Shown: positions 7,537-14,885 of the stretch, piece by piece | How the letters are laid out: each line of letters opens with the position of its first letter | Position numbering within the stretch: position 1 is the first letter of the stretch | DNA from: JAGWRA01 sp035534615 | Lineage (GTDB): Bacteria > Acidobacteriota > Vicinamibacteria > Vicinamibacterales > CAVVIG01 | Length of the DNA stretch: 44,094 bases | Assembly (NCBI GenBank): GCA_035534615.1 | Contig: DATLRO010000136.1 | Coordinates: forward strand, 1 to 44,094 | Direction: 5' to 3' | Made by a program: the position numbers and the translations under genes | Notes under the pieces: generated by a model | What the model was told of the DNA's origin: nothing | Databases searched by the model: none | Seen by the model: only the letters and a program-made list of their open reading frames with translations

Positions 7537-8127
7537 TCAGAACGCCGGACGCTCCTCCGAGCCCCCGGCCGCGTCGGCGCCCGCGGCCGGCCTCGGCGTC
7601 TCGCGCCGTGCCAGCACCACGGCGCCGACCATCGCCACCAGGATCAGAATCGACGTGACCTCGAAGGGAAACGCGTACCGGGTGAACAGCACCTGCCCGA
7701 TCACGTGCACCGACGTGACCGGCGCCGGCAGTCCGGCCATCGGGCCGAAGGTGCCGCCGAGCGTCCCGGCGCTGGCCAGCGCCCACACGAGCTCGACCAC
7801 CAGCAGCCCGGCCAGCACGGCTCCCAGGCGCATGGATCCGCGGTGCACCTGCACGTGCACGCGCTCGTCCTGCTCGGTGTCCTCGCGGGCCACGTTCAAC
7901 AGCATGACGACGAACAGGAAGAGGACCATGATGGCCCCGGCGTAGATGATGATCTGGATCACCGCCACGAACGGGGCGTCGAGGAGGATGTACAGCCCGG
8001 ACAGCCCGCCGAAGGAGGCGATCAGCAGCAGGACGCTGTGAATCGGGTTCCGCTGCCCGATGACCATCAGCGACGCCACGACGGCCACGCCGCCCAGCAC
8101 GTAGAAGAGAATCTGATCAGGCCCCAA
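7537..8127 (-). CDS. nuoJ: NADH-quinone oxidoreductase subunit J
   Basis: The protein has 196 residues and starts at ATG 8127 (MGPDQILFYVLGGVAV), overlapping the end of nuoH by 11 bases. Five membrane helices are predicted. The conserved segment IQIIIYAGAIMVLFLFVVMLLN contains the pi-bulge helix typical of NuoJ. A hydrophilic loop (REDTEQDERVHVQVHRG) precedes the fourth helix, and an Ala/Gly/Glu-rich tail ends the protein. The direct overlap with nuoH shows there is no nuoI gene in its usual place between nuoH and nuoJ. Confidence 0.94.
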   Translation of the reverse strand: MGPDQILFYVLGGVAVVASLMVIGQRNPIHSVLLLIASFGGLSGLYILLDAPFVAVIQIIIYAGAIMVLFLFVVMLLNVAREDTEQDERVHVQVHRGSMRLGAVLAGLLVVELVWALASAGTLGGTFGPMAGLPAPVTSVHVIGQVLFTRYAFPFEVTSILILVAMVGAVVLARRETPRPAAGADAAGGSEERPAF

Positions 8128-9142
8128 AGTGAATCACCCCGGCTGCCGTCGCCAGCAGGTTGAGCGCCGCGATCGGCAGCAGGATCTTCCAGCCGAACGC
8201 CATCAGCTGGTCGTACCGGTACCGCGGCAGCGTCCACCGCATCCACACGTAGAAGAACAGAAGCGCGCCGACCTTCACCAGGAACCAGATCCACCCGAGC
8301 GACGCCGGCAGGAACGGCCCGTGCCAGCCGCCGAGGAACAGGTCGACGGCCACGGCCGAGACGGTCACCATGTTGATGTACTCGGCCATGAAGAACATGG
8401 CGAAGCGCATGCTGCTGTACTCGGTGTGGTAGCCGGCCACCAGCTCCTGCTCCGCCTCCGGGAAGTCGAACGGCGCGCGGTTCGTCTCCGCGATCCCCGC
8501 AATCATGAAGATCGCGAAGCCGACCGGCTGCACGAACACGTACCAGCGCGGAATGACGTGGAACCAGTAGCCCGCCTGGCCGTTGACCACGTGGGTCAGC
8601 GACAGCGAGTTGCCGATCAGCAGCACGGCCGCCAGCGCCAGGCCGTACGACAGCTCGTAGCTGATCATCTGCGCGGAGGAGCGCAGGCCGCCGAGCAGCG
8701 AGTACTTGCTGTTCGAGCTCCAGCCGGCCAGGACGATCCCGTAGACGCCCATCGACGCGATCGCGAAGATCACGAGCACCGCGACGTTCACGTCGGCGAC
8801 CTGCAGCGGGATCGGGTGGCTCAGCAGGCCGAAGAACGTCGTCTCCGCGCCGAACGGGACCACGGCGAACGCTGCGAACGCCGCCGTCACCGAGATGATC
8901 GGCGCCAGCGAGAACAGGAAGGCGTCGGCCGCCGTCGGCCGCAGGTCCTCCTTGAACATCAGCTTGAGGACGTCGGCGAACGGCTGCAGGAGCCCGCGCG
9001 GGCCCACGAGGTACGGGCCGAGCCGCTGCTGCAGCATGGCCGCGACCTTGCGCTCGACGTACACCATGATCGCTGCCGAATTCAGCAGCATGAAGAACAC
9101 GAACAGCAGCAGGACGATCTGCGCAATCAGGATCGGGGTCAT
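8117..9142 (-). CDS. nuoH: NADH-quinone oxidoreductase subunit H
   Basis: The protein has 341 residues and starts at ATG 9142 (MTPILIAQIVLLLFVFFMLLN). NuoH is the membrane subunit next to NuoB/NuoD that forms part of the quinone pocket. It shows the conserved early segment YVERKVAAMLQQRLGPYLVGP, the helix pair QMISYELSYGLALAAVLL, and the strongly conserved ETNRAPFDFPEAEQELVAGY followed by EYSSMRFAMFFMAEYINM. Length is normal. nuoF lies 83 bases upstream with no room for nuoG. The downstream end overlaps nuoJ. Confidence 0.96.
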   Translation of the reverse strand: MTPILIAQIVLLLFVFFMLLNSAAIMVYVERKVAAMLQQRLGPYLVGPRGLLQPFADVLKLMFKEDLRPTAADAFLFSLAPIISVTAAFAAFAVVPFGAETTFFGLLSHPIPLQVADVNVAVLVIFAIASMGVYGIVLAGWSSNSKYSLLGGLRSSAQMISYELSYGLALAAVLLIGNSLSLTHVVNGQAGYWFHVIPRWYVFVQPVGFAIFMIAGIAETNRAPFDFPEAEQELVAGYHTEYSSMRFAMFFMAEYINMVTVSAVAVDLFLGGWHGPFLPASLGWIWFLVKVGALLFFYVWMRWTLPRYRYDQLMAFGWKILLPIAALNLLATAAGVIHFGA

Positions 9143-9225
9143 GAGTCGTCTTCGGCCGGCGTCACCCGCCCGGGCCGCCGTCCACGCGTGTGGGCTACCT
9201 CATCGTGTCGCGCACGGGCCGCGTC

Positions 9226-10527
9226 TCAGTGCGCCGCCACCGGACGGCGCGCCCGCCAGTCCGCGTGCAGCGGGCAGCCGCCCTCGCGGATGTGCGCCTC
9301 GAATTCATGGCGGAAATGCTTCAACGTCGTCAGCACCGGCGTCGCCGCCGCGTCGCCGAACGCGCACAGCGTCTTGCCGTTGATGTTGTCGGCCACGCTC
9401 TGCAGCAGGTCGAGATCGCGCATCTCGCCTTCGCCCCGCTCGATCCGCTGCAGGATCTTCAGCAGCCAGTCCGTGCCTTCCCGGCACGGCGTGCACTTGC
9501 CGCACGACTCGTGCATGTAGAAGTGCAGCAGGTTCTCCGCCAGCCACACCATGCACGTCGAATCGTCCATGACGATCGCGCCGGCCGACCCGAGCAGCGA
9601 CCCGGCCTTCTGGATGCCGTCGAAGCTGGCCGGAATGTCGAGCTCGCCGGGCAGCAGGATCGGCACCGACGATCCGCCGGGGATCACCGCCTTCAGCTGC
9701 CGGCCGTTCGCGATGCCGTTCGCGTAGTCGGCGCCGTAGATCAGCTCCTGCAGCGTCGTCGACATCGACGTCTCGTAGACGCCGGGCCGGGCGACGTGGC
9801 CGCTGATGCAGTAGAGCTTCGGGCCGCCGTTCTTCTCCGGGCCCAGGCCCGTGAACCACTCGACGCCGTGCAGGAGGATCAGCGGCACGTTGCAGAGCGT
9901 CTCGACGTTGTTGACCGCCGTCGGGCAGCCGTAGAGACCGGCGACGGCCGGGAACGGCGGCTTGATGCGCGGCTGCGCCCGCTTGCCTTCCAGCGATTCG
10001 AGCAGCGCCGTCTCCTCGCCCGCCTCGTACGCCCCGGCGCCGCGGTGGACGTGGATGTCGCAGTCGAAGCCCGACCCCTGGATGTTCTTCCCGAGCCACC
10101 CGGCGGCGTACGCCTCGGCGATCGCCTGCTCGAGCACCTCCTGCACGTGGTAGAACTCGCCGCGGATGTAGATGTAGGCCACCTTCGCGCCGATCGCGTA
10201 GCAGCCGATCGCGCACCCTTCGAGCAGCAGGTGCGGGTTGCGCTCCATCAGAACGTGGTCCTTGAACGTCCCCGGCTCGCTCTCGTCGGCGTTGCAGCAG
10301 ATGTACTTCGGCTTCGGCGTGTCCTTGAGGACGAACTGCCACTTCATCCCGGTCGGGAACCCCGCGCCCCCGCGGCCCCGCAGCCCGGACTGCTTGACCA
10401 TCTCGATGACCCGGTCCGGCGGCATCGCCAGCGCCTTCTGCAGCCCCTCGTACCCCTGGTGCCGGAGGTAGAAGTCGAGCGTGAAGCTGTTCGGCTCACG
10501 GACGTAGCGGGTGAGAATCGGTTCCAT
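9226..10527 (-). CDS. nuoF: NADH-quinone oxidoreductase subunit F (NADH/FMN site)
   Basis: The protein has 433 residues and starts at ATG 10527 (MEPILTRYVREPNSFTLDF). This subunit binds NADH and FMN and carries the N3 [4Fe-4S] cluster. The FMN/NADH glycine motif GRGGAGFPTG is at residues 51-60. ESCGKCTPCREGT holds Cys342, Cys345 and Cys348, and Cys388 in TLCAFGD completes the cluster. All key residues are present, so the electron-input module looks functional. It follows nuoE with a 37-base spacer that holds an inverted repeat. Its usual downstream partner nuoG is absent. Confidence 0.97.
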   Translation of the reverse strand: MEPILTRYVREPNSFTLDFYLRHQGYEGLQKALAMPPDRVIEMVKQSGLRGRGGAGFPTGMKWQFVLKDTPKPKYICCNADESEPGTFKDHVLMERNPHLLLEGCAIGCYAIGAKVAYIYIRGEFYHVQEVLEQAIAEAYAAGWLGKNIQGSGFDCDIHVHRGAGAYEAGEETALLESLEGKRAQPRIKPPFPAVAGLYGCPTAVNNVETLCNVPLILLHGVEWFTGLGPEKNGGPKLYCISGHVARPGVYETSMSTTLQELIYGADYANGIANGRQLKAVIPGGSSVPILLPGELDIPASFDGIQKAGSLLGSAGAIVMDDSTCMVWLAENLLHFYMHESCGKCTPCREGTDWLLKILQRIERGEGEMRDLDLLQSVADNINGKTLCAFGDAAATPVLTTLKHFRHEFEAHIREGGCPLHADWRARRPVAAH

Positions 10528-10536
10528 GATCTTCTG

Positions 10537-10564
10537 GCGACCCTGAGCATCGTCGAAGGGTCGC
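10537..10564. repeat. Inverted repeat between nuoE and nuoF (copy A of a shared repeat)
   Basis: The arms GCGACCCT (10537-10544) and AGGGTCGC (10557-10564) are perfectly complementary with a 12-base loop. Read on the minus strand the element is CCCTTCGAC-N4-CTCAGGG inside GC-rich flanks, starting immediately after the nuoE stop codon. The same core occurs at 12441-12465. It may be a REP-like mobile palindrome and/or an RNA hairpin that changes expression between nuoE and nuoF. Confidence 0.75.
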
Positions 10565-11188
10565 TTACGCTCCGGATCTCGTGATCGACGTCTTCTCCAC
10601 GCACAGATGACAGCCGGTCAGCGCGGCGGGCCCGCGCTCGCGCAGCGCGTCGACGAGCGCCGCGGCCTCCTCCGGCCGCGCGCACTCGTGCCAGTCGTCG
10701 TTCACCATCACCACCGGCCCGCGGTCGCACGCCCCCAGGCACTCCACCTCGAGCAGCGTGAAGGTCCCGGTCGGGTCGGTCTCGCCGGCCCGGATGCCCA
10801 GCTTCTCCTCGAACGCCGCGGTCAGCCGCTCGGCCCCGCACAGCGCGCACGACAGCGTGCGGCAGACCTGCAGCACGTACCGGCCGACCGGCCGGGTGAA
10901 GTACATCGTGTAGAACGACACGACGTCCTCGACGTCGGCCGCCGAGCACCCGAGCAGCCCGGCCACGTACGTCATGGCGTTCCCGGTGATGTACCCCTGC
11001 TGCGCCTGCACCAGGTGCAGCGCCGGCAGGATCGCCGAGCGCCGGTGCTCCGGCGGATACCGCGCGACGATCGTCTCGAAGCGCGTCCGGTGCTCCGGCG
11101 TGTAGGCGAACTCGGGCCCCGGCTCGGCCAGCTTCCGCTCCGACCGGTGCAGGCCAGAGCCGTACGGCATGTTGGGATGAAAACTCAC
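10565..11188 (-). CDS. nuoE: NADH-quinone oxidoreductase subunit E
   Basis: I place the start at GTG 11188, which overlaps the nuoD stop as GTGA with a GGAG about 10-13 bases upstream; ATG at 11170 is the alternative. The longer frame open to 11551 lies inside nuoD and is not real. The product has about 207 residues. The thioredoxin-like [2Fe-2S] ligands are Cys109 and Cys114 (CRTLSC) and Cys150 and Cys154 (CLGAC), the exact CX4C...CX3C spacing of NuoE. The N-terminal helical part (SAILPALHLVQAQQGYI) is also typical. It passes electrons or tunes the NADH site together with NuoF. Confidence 0.95.
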   Translation of the reverse strand: MSFHPNMPYGSGLHRSERKLAEPGPEFAYTPEHRTRFETIVARYPPEHRRSAILPALHLVQAQQGYITGNAMTYVAGLLGCSAADVEDVVSFYTMYFTRPVGRYVLQVCRTLSCALCGAERLTAAFEEKLGIRAGETDPTGTFTLLEVECLGACDRGPVVMVNDDWHECARPEEAAALVDALRERGPAALTGCHLCVEKTSITRSGA

Positions 11189-12366
11189 CGGTCCACGTCT
11201 CCCATGACGACGTCCGACGATCCGATCACGGCGATGACGTCGGCAATCAGGCCGCCGACGATCATCTGCGCCAGCCCCTGGCAGGCCAGCAGGGAGGGCG
11301 ACCGCGCCTTCACGCGCCACGGCCGGTTCGTCCCGTCCGAGACCACGTAGAACCCCTGCTCGCCGCGCGGCCCCTCGATCGGCACGCACGCCTCGCCGGC
11401 CGGCACGGTGAAGCCCTGCGAATAGATCAGGAAGTGCTGGATGAGCGCTTCCATCTCGGTGTAGACGCGGTCCTTCGGCGGGGGCGCGATCCGCGGATCG
11501 TTCACGGAGAACTCGCCGATCGGCGTGATCTGCTCGAGGGCCTGCCGGCACAGCTTCACGCTCTGCCGCATCTCCTCGACGCGCACCAGGTACCGGTCGT
11601 AGACGTCGCCGCTGCTGCCCACCGGCACGTCGAAATCCAGCCGGTCGTAGAACATGTAGGGGAACGTGCGCCGCACGTCGTAGGGCTCACCGGAGGCGCG
11701 CGCGATCGGCCCCACGAGCCCCCACGCCACCGCGTCCGCGCGCGAGATCCGGCCGACGTCGCGGGTCCGCTTCACGAAGATCTCGTTCCGCGTCAGCAGA
11801 TCCTCGTACTCGTCCAGCTTGCCGGGGAAGCGATCGAGGAACTCGCGCACCGCTTCGTGGAACCCGCGCGGCAGATCCTCGCGCAGGCCGCCCACGCGGA
11901 TGTAGCTCGGGAACATCCGGAAGCCGGCCACCAGCTCGTTGATGTTCAGGAGCATCTCCCGCTCGCGGAAGCAGTAGAGCATCACCGACACGGCGCCGAT
12001 CTCCATGCCGTGCGTCCCCAGCCAGACGAGGTGGCTGTTGATGCGCTGCAGCTCGGCAATCAGGGTCCGGATCCAGATGACGCGCGGGGGGAGCTCGATG
12101 CCGAGCAGCTGCTCGACCGACATCGCGTACGCGAGGCTGTTGGACTGCGCGCCGAGATAGTCCATCCGCTCGACCAGCGGAATGACCTGCTGCCACTTCT
12201 TCTGCTCGGCGGTCTTCTCGATGCCGGTGTGCAGGAAGCCGATCGTCGGCTCGGCCGACACCACGGTTTCGCCGTCCAGCTCGAGCACCAGCCGCAGCAC
12301 CCCGTGCGTGCTGGGGTGCTGGGGCCCCATGTTGATCGTCAGGAGTTCGGTGCGAATATCGGCCAT
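11185..12366 (-). CDS. nuoD: NADH-quinone oxidoreductase subunit D
   Basis: The protein has 393 residues and starts at ATG 12366 (MADIRTELLTINMGPQHPSTHG). This 49-kDa-type subunit forms the quinone-reduction site with NuoB. The N-terminal loop GPQHPSTHG carries His17 and His21. Other conserved blocks are GFLHTGIEKTAEQ, ERMDYLGAQSNSLAYA, QRINSHLVWLGTHGMEIGA and the C-terminal IGSSDVVMGDVDR. It is a stand-alone NuoD, not fused with NuoC. It ends with the GTGA overlap into nuoE. Upstream there is a 158-base spacer full of hairpins, then gmhA. Confidence 0.97.
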   Translation of the reverse strand: MADIRTELLTINMGPQHPSTHGVLRLVLELDGETVVSAEPTIGFLHTGIEKTAEQKKWQQVIPLVERMDYLGAQSNSLAYAMSVEQLLGIELPPRVIWIRTLIAELQRINSHLVWLGTHGMEIGAVSVMLYCFREREMLLNINELVAGFRMFPSYIRVGGLREDLPRGFHEAVREFLDRFPGKLDEYEDLLTRNEIFVKRTRDVGRISRADAVAWGLVGPIARASGEPYDVRRTFPYMFYDRLDFDVPVGSSGDVYDRYLVRVEEMRQSVKLCRQALEQITPIGEFSVNDPRIAPPPKDRVYTEMEALIQHFLIYSQGFTVPAGEACVPIEGPRGEQGFYVVSDGTNRPWRVKARSPSLLACQGLAQMIVGGLIADVIAVIGSSDVVMGDVDR

Positions 12367-12440
12367 AGTCCCATGGGGCGCTGCCCCAAACCCCGGCTCA
12401 CGTCACTCGCTCGCCTCGCGCGGCTCGCTCCGTTCCGTTC

Positions 12441-12465
12441 GCGCCCTTCGACAGCCTCAGGGCGC
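12441..12465. repeat. Inverted repeat, copy B (nuoD-gmhA spacer)
   Basis: The arms GCGCCCT (12441-12447) and AGGGCGC (12459-12465) are perfect, and the loop contains TCGACAGCCTC. The core CCCTTCGAC-N3-CTCAGGG matches copy A at 10537-10564, but in the opposite orientation. A GC-rich run of TCGC/GCTC units (12403-12440) leads into it. Confidence 0.75.
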
Positions 12466-12485
12466 CCCGAGCCTCATCGAGGGGC
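12464..12485. repeat. Inverted repeat, diverged copy C (nuoD-gmhA spacer)
   Basis: The arms GCCCC (12464-12468) and GGGGC (12481-12485) enclose GAGCCTCATCGA. On the minus strand the element reads CCC-TCGATGAGGCTC-GGG, a recognisable variant of copies A and B. It abuts copy B head to head. Confidence 0.5.
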
Positions 12486-12486
12486 C

Positions 12487-12520
12487 GGCCCGCGGTGCGG
12501 GCCGCCGGGCTCCGCCCGGC
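12487..12520. terminator. Two adjacent GC hairpins after gmhA
   Basis: Hairpin one has arms GGCCCGC (12487-12493) and GCGGGCC (12497-12503) with loop GGT. Hairpin two has arms GCCGGGC (12504-12510) and GCCCGGC (12514-12520) with loop TCC. They lie within 40 bases downstream of the gmhA stop on the transcribed strand. Neither is followed by a T-run, so a rho-independent terminator is not certain; they could also pause transcription or protect the RNA. Confidence 0.45.
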
Positions 12521-12524
12521 CCTC

Positions 12525-13118
12525 TCAATCGGCGCTCGGGCGCAACCCCTGCTCGACCAGCGCGCAGACGGCGTGGATCACCGTCCGGTGCACTTCCTGC
12601 ACGCGCGCCGTGGACGGATGCGGGACGTTCAGGTGGATGTCGGCCCCCGCGCCGGCCGCCCCGCCGTCCCGCCCCGTGATCGCCACCGTCGTCAATCCCT
12701 GCTGCGTCGCCCGGGCCAGCGCCCGGACCACGTTCGGCGATCCGCCGCTGGTGGAGATGCCGATCGCCACGTCCCCCGGCCGGCCGAGCGCCTCGATCTG
12801 CCGTTCGAACACCCGCTCGAACGCGTAATCGTTGCCGATGCTCGTCAGGATGCTGGTGTCGGTCGTCAGGGCGACCGCCGCCAGCGCCGGCCGCTCGCGC
12901 TCGAACCGGCCCACCAGCTCGGCCGCGAGATGCTGCGCATCGGCGGCGCTCCCGCCGTTGCCGAACACCAGGACCTTGCCGCCCCGGCCGAGCGCAGCGC
13001 CGATGGCGTCGGCCGCCGCCAGAATCGGGGCGATCAGGCCCGCGGCCACCCGCTGGTGGAGGGCGGCCGAGTCGGCGAACAGGTCGGCCACCATGCCGGC
13101 GCGATCAGGCTCGGTCAT
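12525..13118 (-). CDS. gmhA: D-sedoheptulose-7-phosphate isomerase (SIS domain)
   Basis: The protein has 197 residues and starts at ATG 13118. It is a SIS-domain sugar-phosphate isomerase of the GmhA type, which makes D-glycero-D-manno-heptose 7-phosphate, the first step to lipopolysaccharide or glycoprotein heptose. It has the family block GNGGSAADAQHLAAELVGRF (residues 53-72) with zinc ligands His63 and Glu67, the substrate loop ALTTDTSILTSIGNDY, GISTSGGSPNV, and the C-terminal QEVHRTVIH with Gln174 and His182 in the expected Q-x7-H spacing. It sits inside the complex I cluster between nuoC (33-base gap) and nuoD (158-base gap), an odd position with no obvious metabolic link. I see no other heptose genes in the window. 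Confidence 0.93.
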   Translation of the reverse strand: MTEPDRAGMVADLFADSAALHQRVAAGLIAPILAAADAIGAALGRGGKVLVFGNGGSAADAQHLAAELVGRFERERPALAAVALTTDTSILTSIGNDYAFERVFERQIEALGRPGDVAIGISTSGGSPNVVRALARATQQGLTTVAITGRDGGAAGAGADIHLNVPHPSTARVQEVHRTVIHAVCALVEQGLRPSAD

Positions 13119-13151
13119 CGGGCTCAGGCCTGCCAGCCGACGCGTGCGCGC

Positions 13152-13706
13152 TCACGAGTCGGACCGGCTGCGGGCCACGCGATCCTGGTGCACGTTGGCC
13201 CGGAATTGCTCTTCGGTCACCTGCAGCGGCTCGCTCGTGCGCGGCGTCATCCGGATCTGCACCGGATAATCCTTGCGCAGCGGATGGCCCTCCCAGTCGT
13301 CGGGCGTGAGCAGGCGGCGCAGGTCGCCGTGGCCGTCGAACGTGATGCCCATGAGGTCCCAGGCTTCGCGCTCGAGCCAGTTCGCCGCCGGCCAGATCGT
13401 GCGCAGCGACGCGACGTGCGGGTCGGCGCCGGGCACCCGGACCTTGAGGCGCAGCCGCGCGCGGCGGTCGGGCGCCACGAGATGATAGACCACCTCGAAC
13501 CGGGGCTCCTGCGGCAGGAGATCGACGGCGATGACGTCGGCCAGGAGCGCGAAGGCGAACTCCGGCCGATCCCGGAGCGCCTGCGCGACGGCGGGCAGGT
13601 GCTCGCGGGCGACGTAGACGGTCGGCTGATCGGCCGCGGCCCCGGCCTCGATCCGGGCGTCGGGAACGGCTGCCGTCAGCGCGGCGATGAGAGTCGTGAC
13701 ATCCAT
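13152..13706 (-). CDS. nuoC: NADH-quinone oxidoreductase subunit C
   Basis: The product has 184 residues from ATG 13706 (MDVTTLIAALTAAVPDARI). The frame is open to a GTG at 13745, just past the nuoB stop, which would add 13 residues (MEPAGARRSAPHQ) unlike the family; neither start has a clear ribosome-binding site. The protein matches the 30-kDa subunit: FALLADVIAVDLL, FEVVYHLV, the signature WLEREAWDLMGITFDGHGDLRRLL and the ending DWEGHPLRKDYPV. It is a stand-alone NuoC. Confidence 0.94.
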   Translation of the reverse strand: MDVTTLIAALTAAVPDARIEAGAAADQPTVYVAREHLPAVAQALRDRPEFAFALLADVIAVDLLPQEPRFEVVYHLVAPDRRARLRLKVRVPGADPHVASLRTIWPAANWLEREAWDLMGITFDGHGDLRRLLTPDDWEGHPLRKDYPVQIRMTPRTSEPLQVTEEQFRANVHQDRVARSRSDS

Positions 13707-13745
13707 CTGATGAGGGGCGGATCGACGGGCGCCCGCCGGTTCCAC

Positions 13746-14207
13746 TTACATGTGCTGCCGGTCGATCTTCCGCTGGAGCTGCACGATGCCGTAAATGAGC
13801 GCTTCGGGCCGCGGCGGACATCCGGGCACGAAGACGTCCACCGGGACGACCTGGTCCACGCCCTGCACGAGCGCGTAGTTGTCGAACACGCCGCCGACCG
13901 ACGCGCAGGCGCCCATCGAGATGACCCATTTCGGCTCGGGCATCTGGTCGTAGATCCGGCGCAGGGCCGGCGCCATCTTCCGCGACAGCCGGCCGGCCAC
14001 GATCATCAGGTCCGACTGGCGCGGCGTGCCGCGGAACACCTCCGCGCCGAAGCGGGCGATGTCATAGCGCGAGCAGCTCATCGACATCATCTCGATGGCG
14101 CAGCACGCCAGGCCGAACGTCACCGGCCAGATCGACGACCGGCGCGCCCACTGGACCATCTTCTCGACGGTCGTCGTCAGAACGGGGATGTCGTTCTCGA
14201 GCCCCAT
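13746..14207 (-). CDS. nuoB: NADH-quinone oxidoreductase subunit B (N2 cluster)
   Basis: The protein has 153 residues, normal size, and starts at ATG 14207 (MGLENDIPVLTTTVEKMVQWAR). It holds the terminal [4Fe-4S] cluster N2 that reduces quinone. The ligands are all visible: the tandem Cys35-Cys36 in GLACCAIEMM, Cys101 in SMGACASVGG and Cys130 in VPGCPPRPEAL. It follows nuoA with a 27-base gap and precedes nuoC. Confidence 0.97.
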   Translation of the reverse strand: MGLENDIPVLTTTVEKMVQWARRSSIWPVTFGLACCAIEMMSMSCSRYDIARFGAEVFRGTPRQSDLMIVAGRLSRKMAPALRRIYDQMPEPKWVISMGACASVGGVFDNYALVQGVDQVVPVDVFVPGCPPRPEALIYGIVQLQRKIDRQHM

Positions 14208-14234
14208 GTGATGCCCTTTGCCTTCCGCCGCGCG

Positions 14235-14600
14235 TCAGACGCGCTCGCTGCCCCAGTCGAGCGCGCCCTTCTTCCAGACGTAGGCGTAGCCGGCCAGCAG
14301 GACCAGCATGAACAGGACGACCTGCAGGAAGCCCGTCCAGCCCAGATCGCGCAGCGCCAGCGCCCACGGATAGAGGAACGCGACCTCGATGTCGAACAGC
14401 AGAAAAATCATCGCGACCAGGTAGAACTTGACCGACATGCGCTCGCGGGCGTCGCCCACCGGCGGCATGCCGCATTCGTACGGAGCCTGCTTTTCGGGGG
14501 TCGGATGGTGGGGACCGAACAGGCCGGACAGGACCACGGAGCCGCCCGCGAACGCGGCGCCGAGTGCAATCATGAGGACGATCGAAAGCCAGCCCTGCAT
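14235..14600 (-). CDS. nuoA: NADH-quinone oxidoreductase subunit A
   Basis: The product has 121 residues from ATG 14600 (MQGWLSIVLMIALGAAFAGGS). The frame stays open upstream, but the extra residues are unlike NuoA, so I take this start. Three membrane helices are present, with the conserved loop KQAPYECGMPPVGDARERMSVKFYLVAMIFLLFDIEVAFLYPWA holding the functional cysteine and the acidic DIE helix. It is the first gene of the operon; the promoter should lie in 14601-14885. Confidence 0.95.
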   Translation of the reverse strand: MQGWLSIVLMIALGAAFAGGSVVLSGLFGPHHPTPEKQAPYECGMPPVGDARERMSVKFYLVAMIFLLFDIEVAFLYPWALALRDLGWTGFLQVVLFMLVLLAGYAYVWKKGALDWGSERV

Positions 14601-14726
14601 GTGTTCAGGTATCCGCCCTGAGCACCCCGGCCGACCGAAGAACCGCGGCCCGAATGCCTGTGAATCGCCCTGCAAGCCGGGCACGACCGACGCCGTCGAC
14701 CGCGGCCCCCCGCCGTCCCGCGCGCG

Positions 14727-14755
14727 CGATACGCGGCCCGGACCGGCACTTTCAA
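14727..14755 (-). promoter_or_regulatory. Candidate promoter for the nuo operon
   Basis: On the minus strand TTGAAA (14755-14750) is followed after 17 bases by GTATCG (14732-14727). The first hexamer fits a -35 box well; the second fits a -10 box only partly. It lies about 130 bases upstream of nuoA in the divergent region 14601-14885. I see no second clear promoter there for the plus-strand gene. This is a weak call from spacing and sequence alone. Confidence 0.3.
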
Positions 14756-14885
14756 ACGCACCATGCTACCGGACCGCCGGCCGCCAAGTCAACGCATCAG
14801 CTCGCGTACTTCCCCCTGCGCACGGAACAGGTTAAAGTCTGCAGGGCTTCAACCTCCGCCATTTCCCCCTTCGCCAGGAGGCGTC

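Noticed and set aside
9143..9225. A hidden or degraded nuoG between nuoF and nuoH
   Set aside because: The gap is 83 bases with no recognisable Fe-S motif, far too small for even a remnant to be identified.
11189..11551. A 120-residue N-terminal extension of NuoE
   Set aside because: It overlaps nuoD, a well-conserved gene, and is unlike NuoE.
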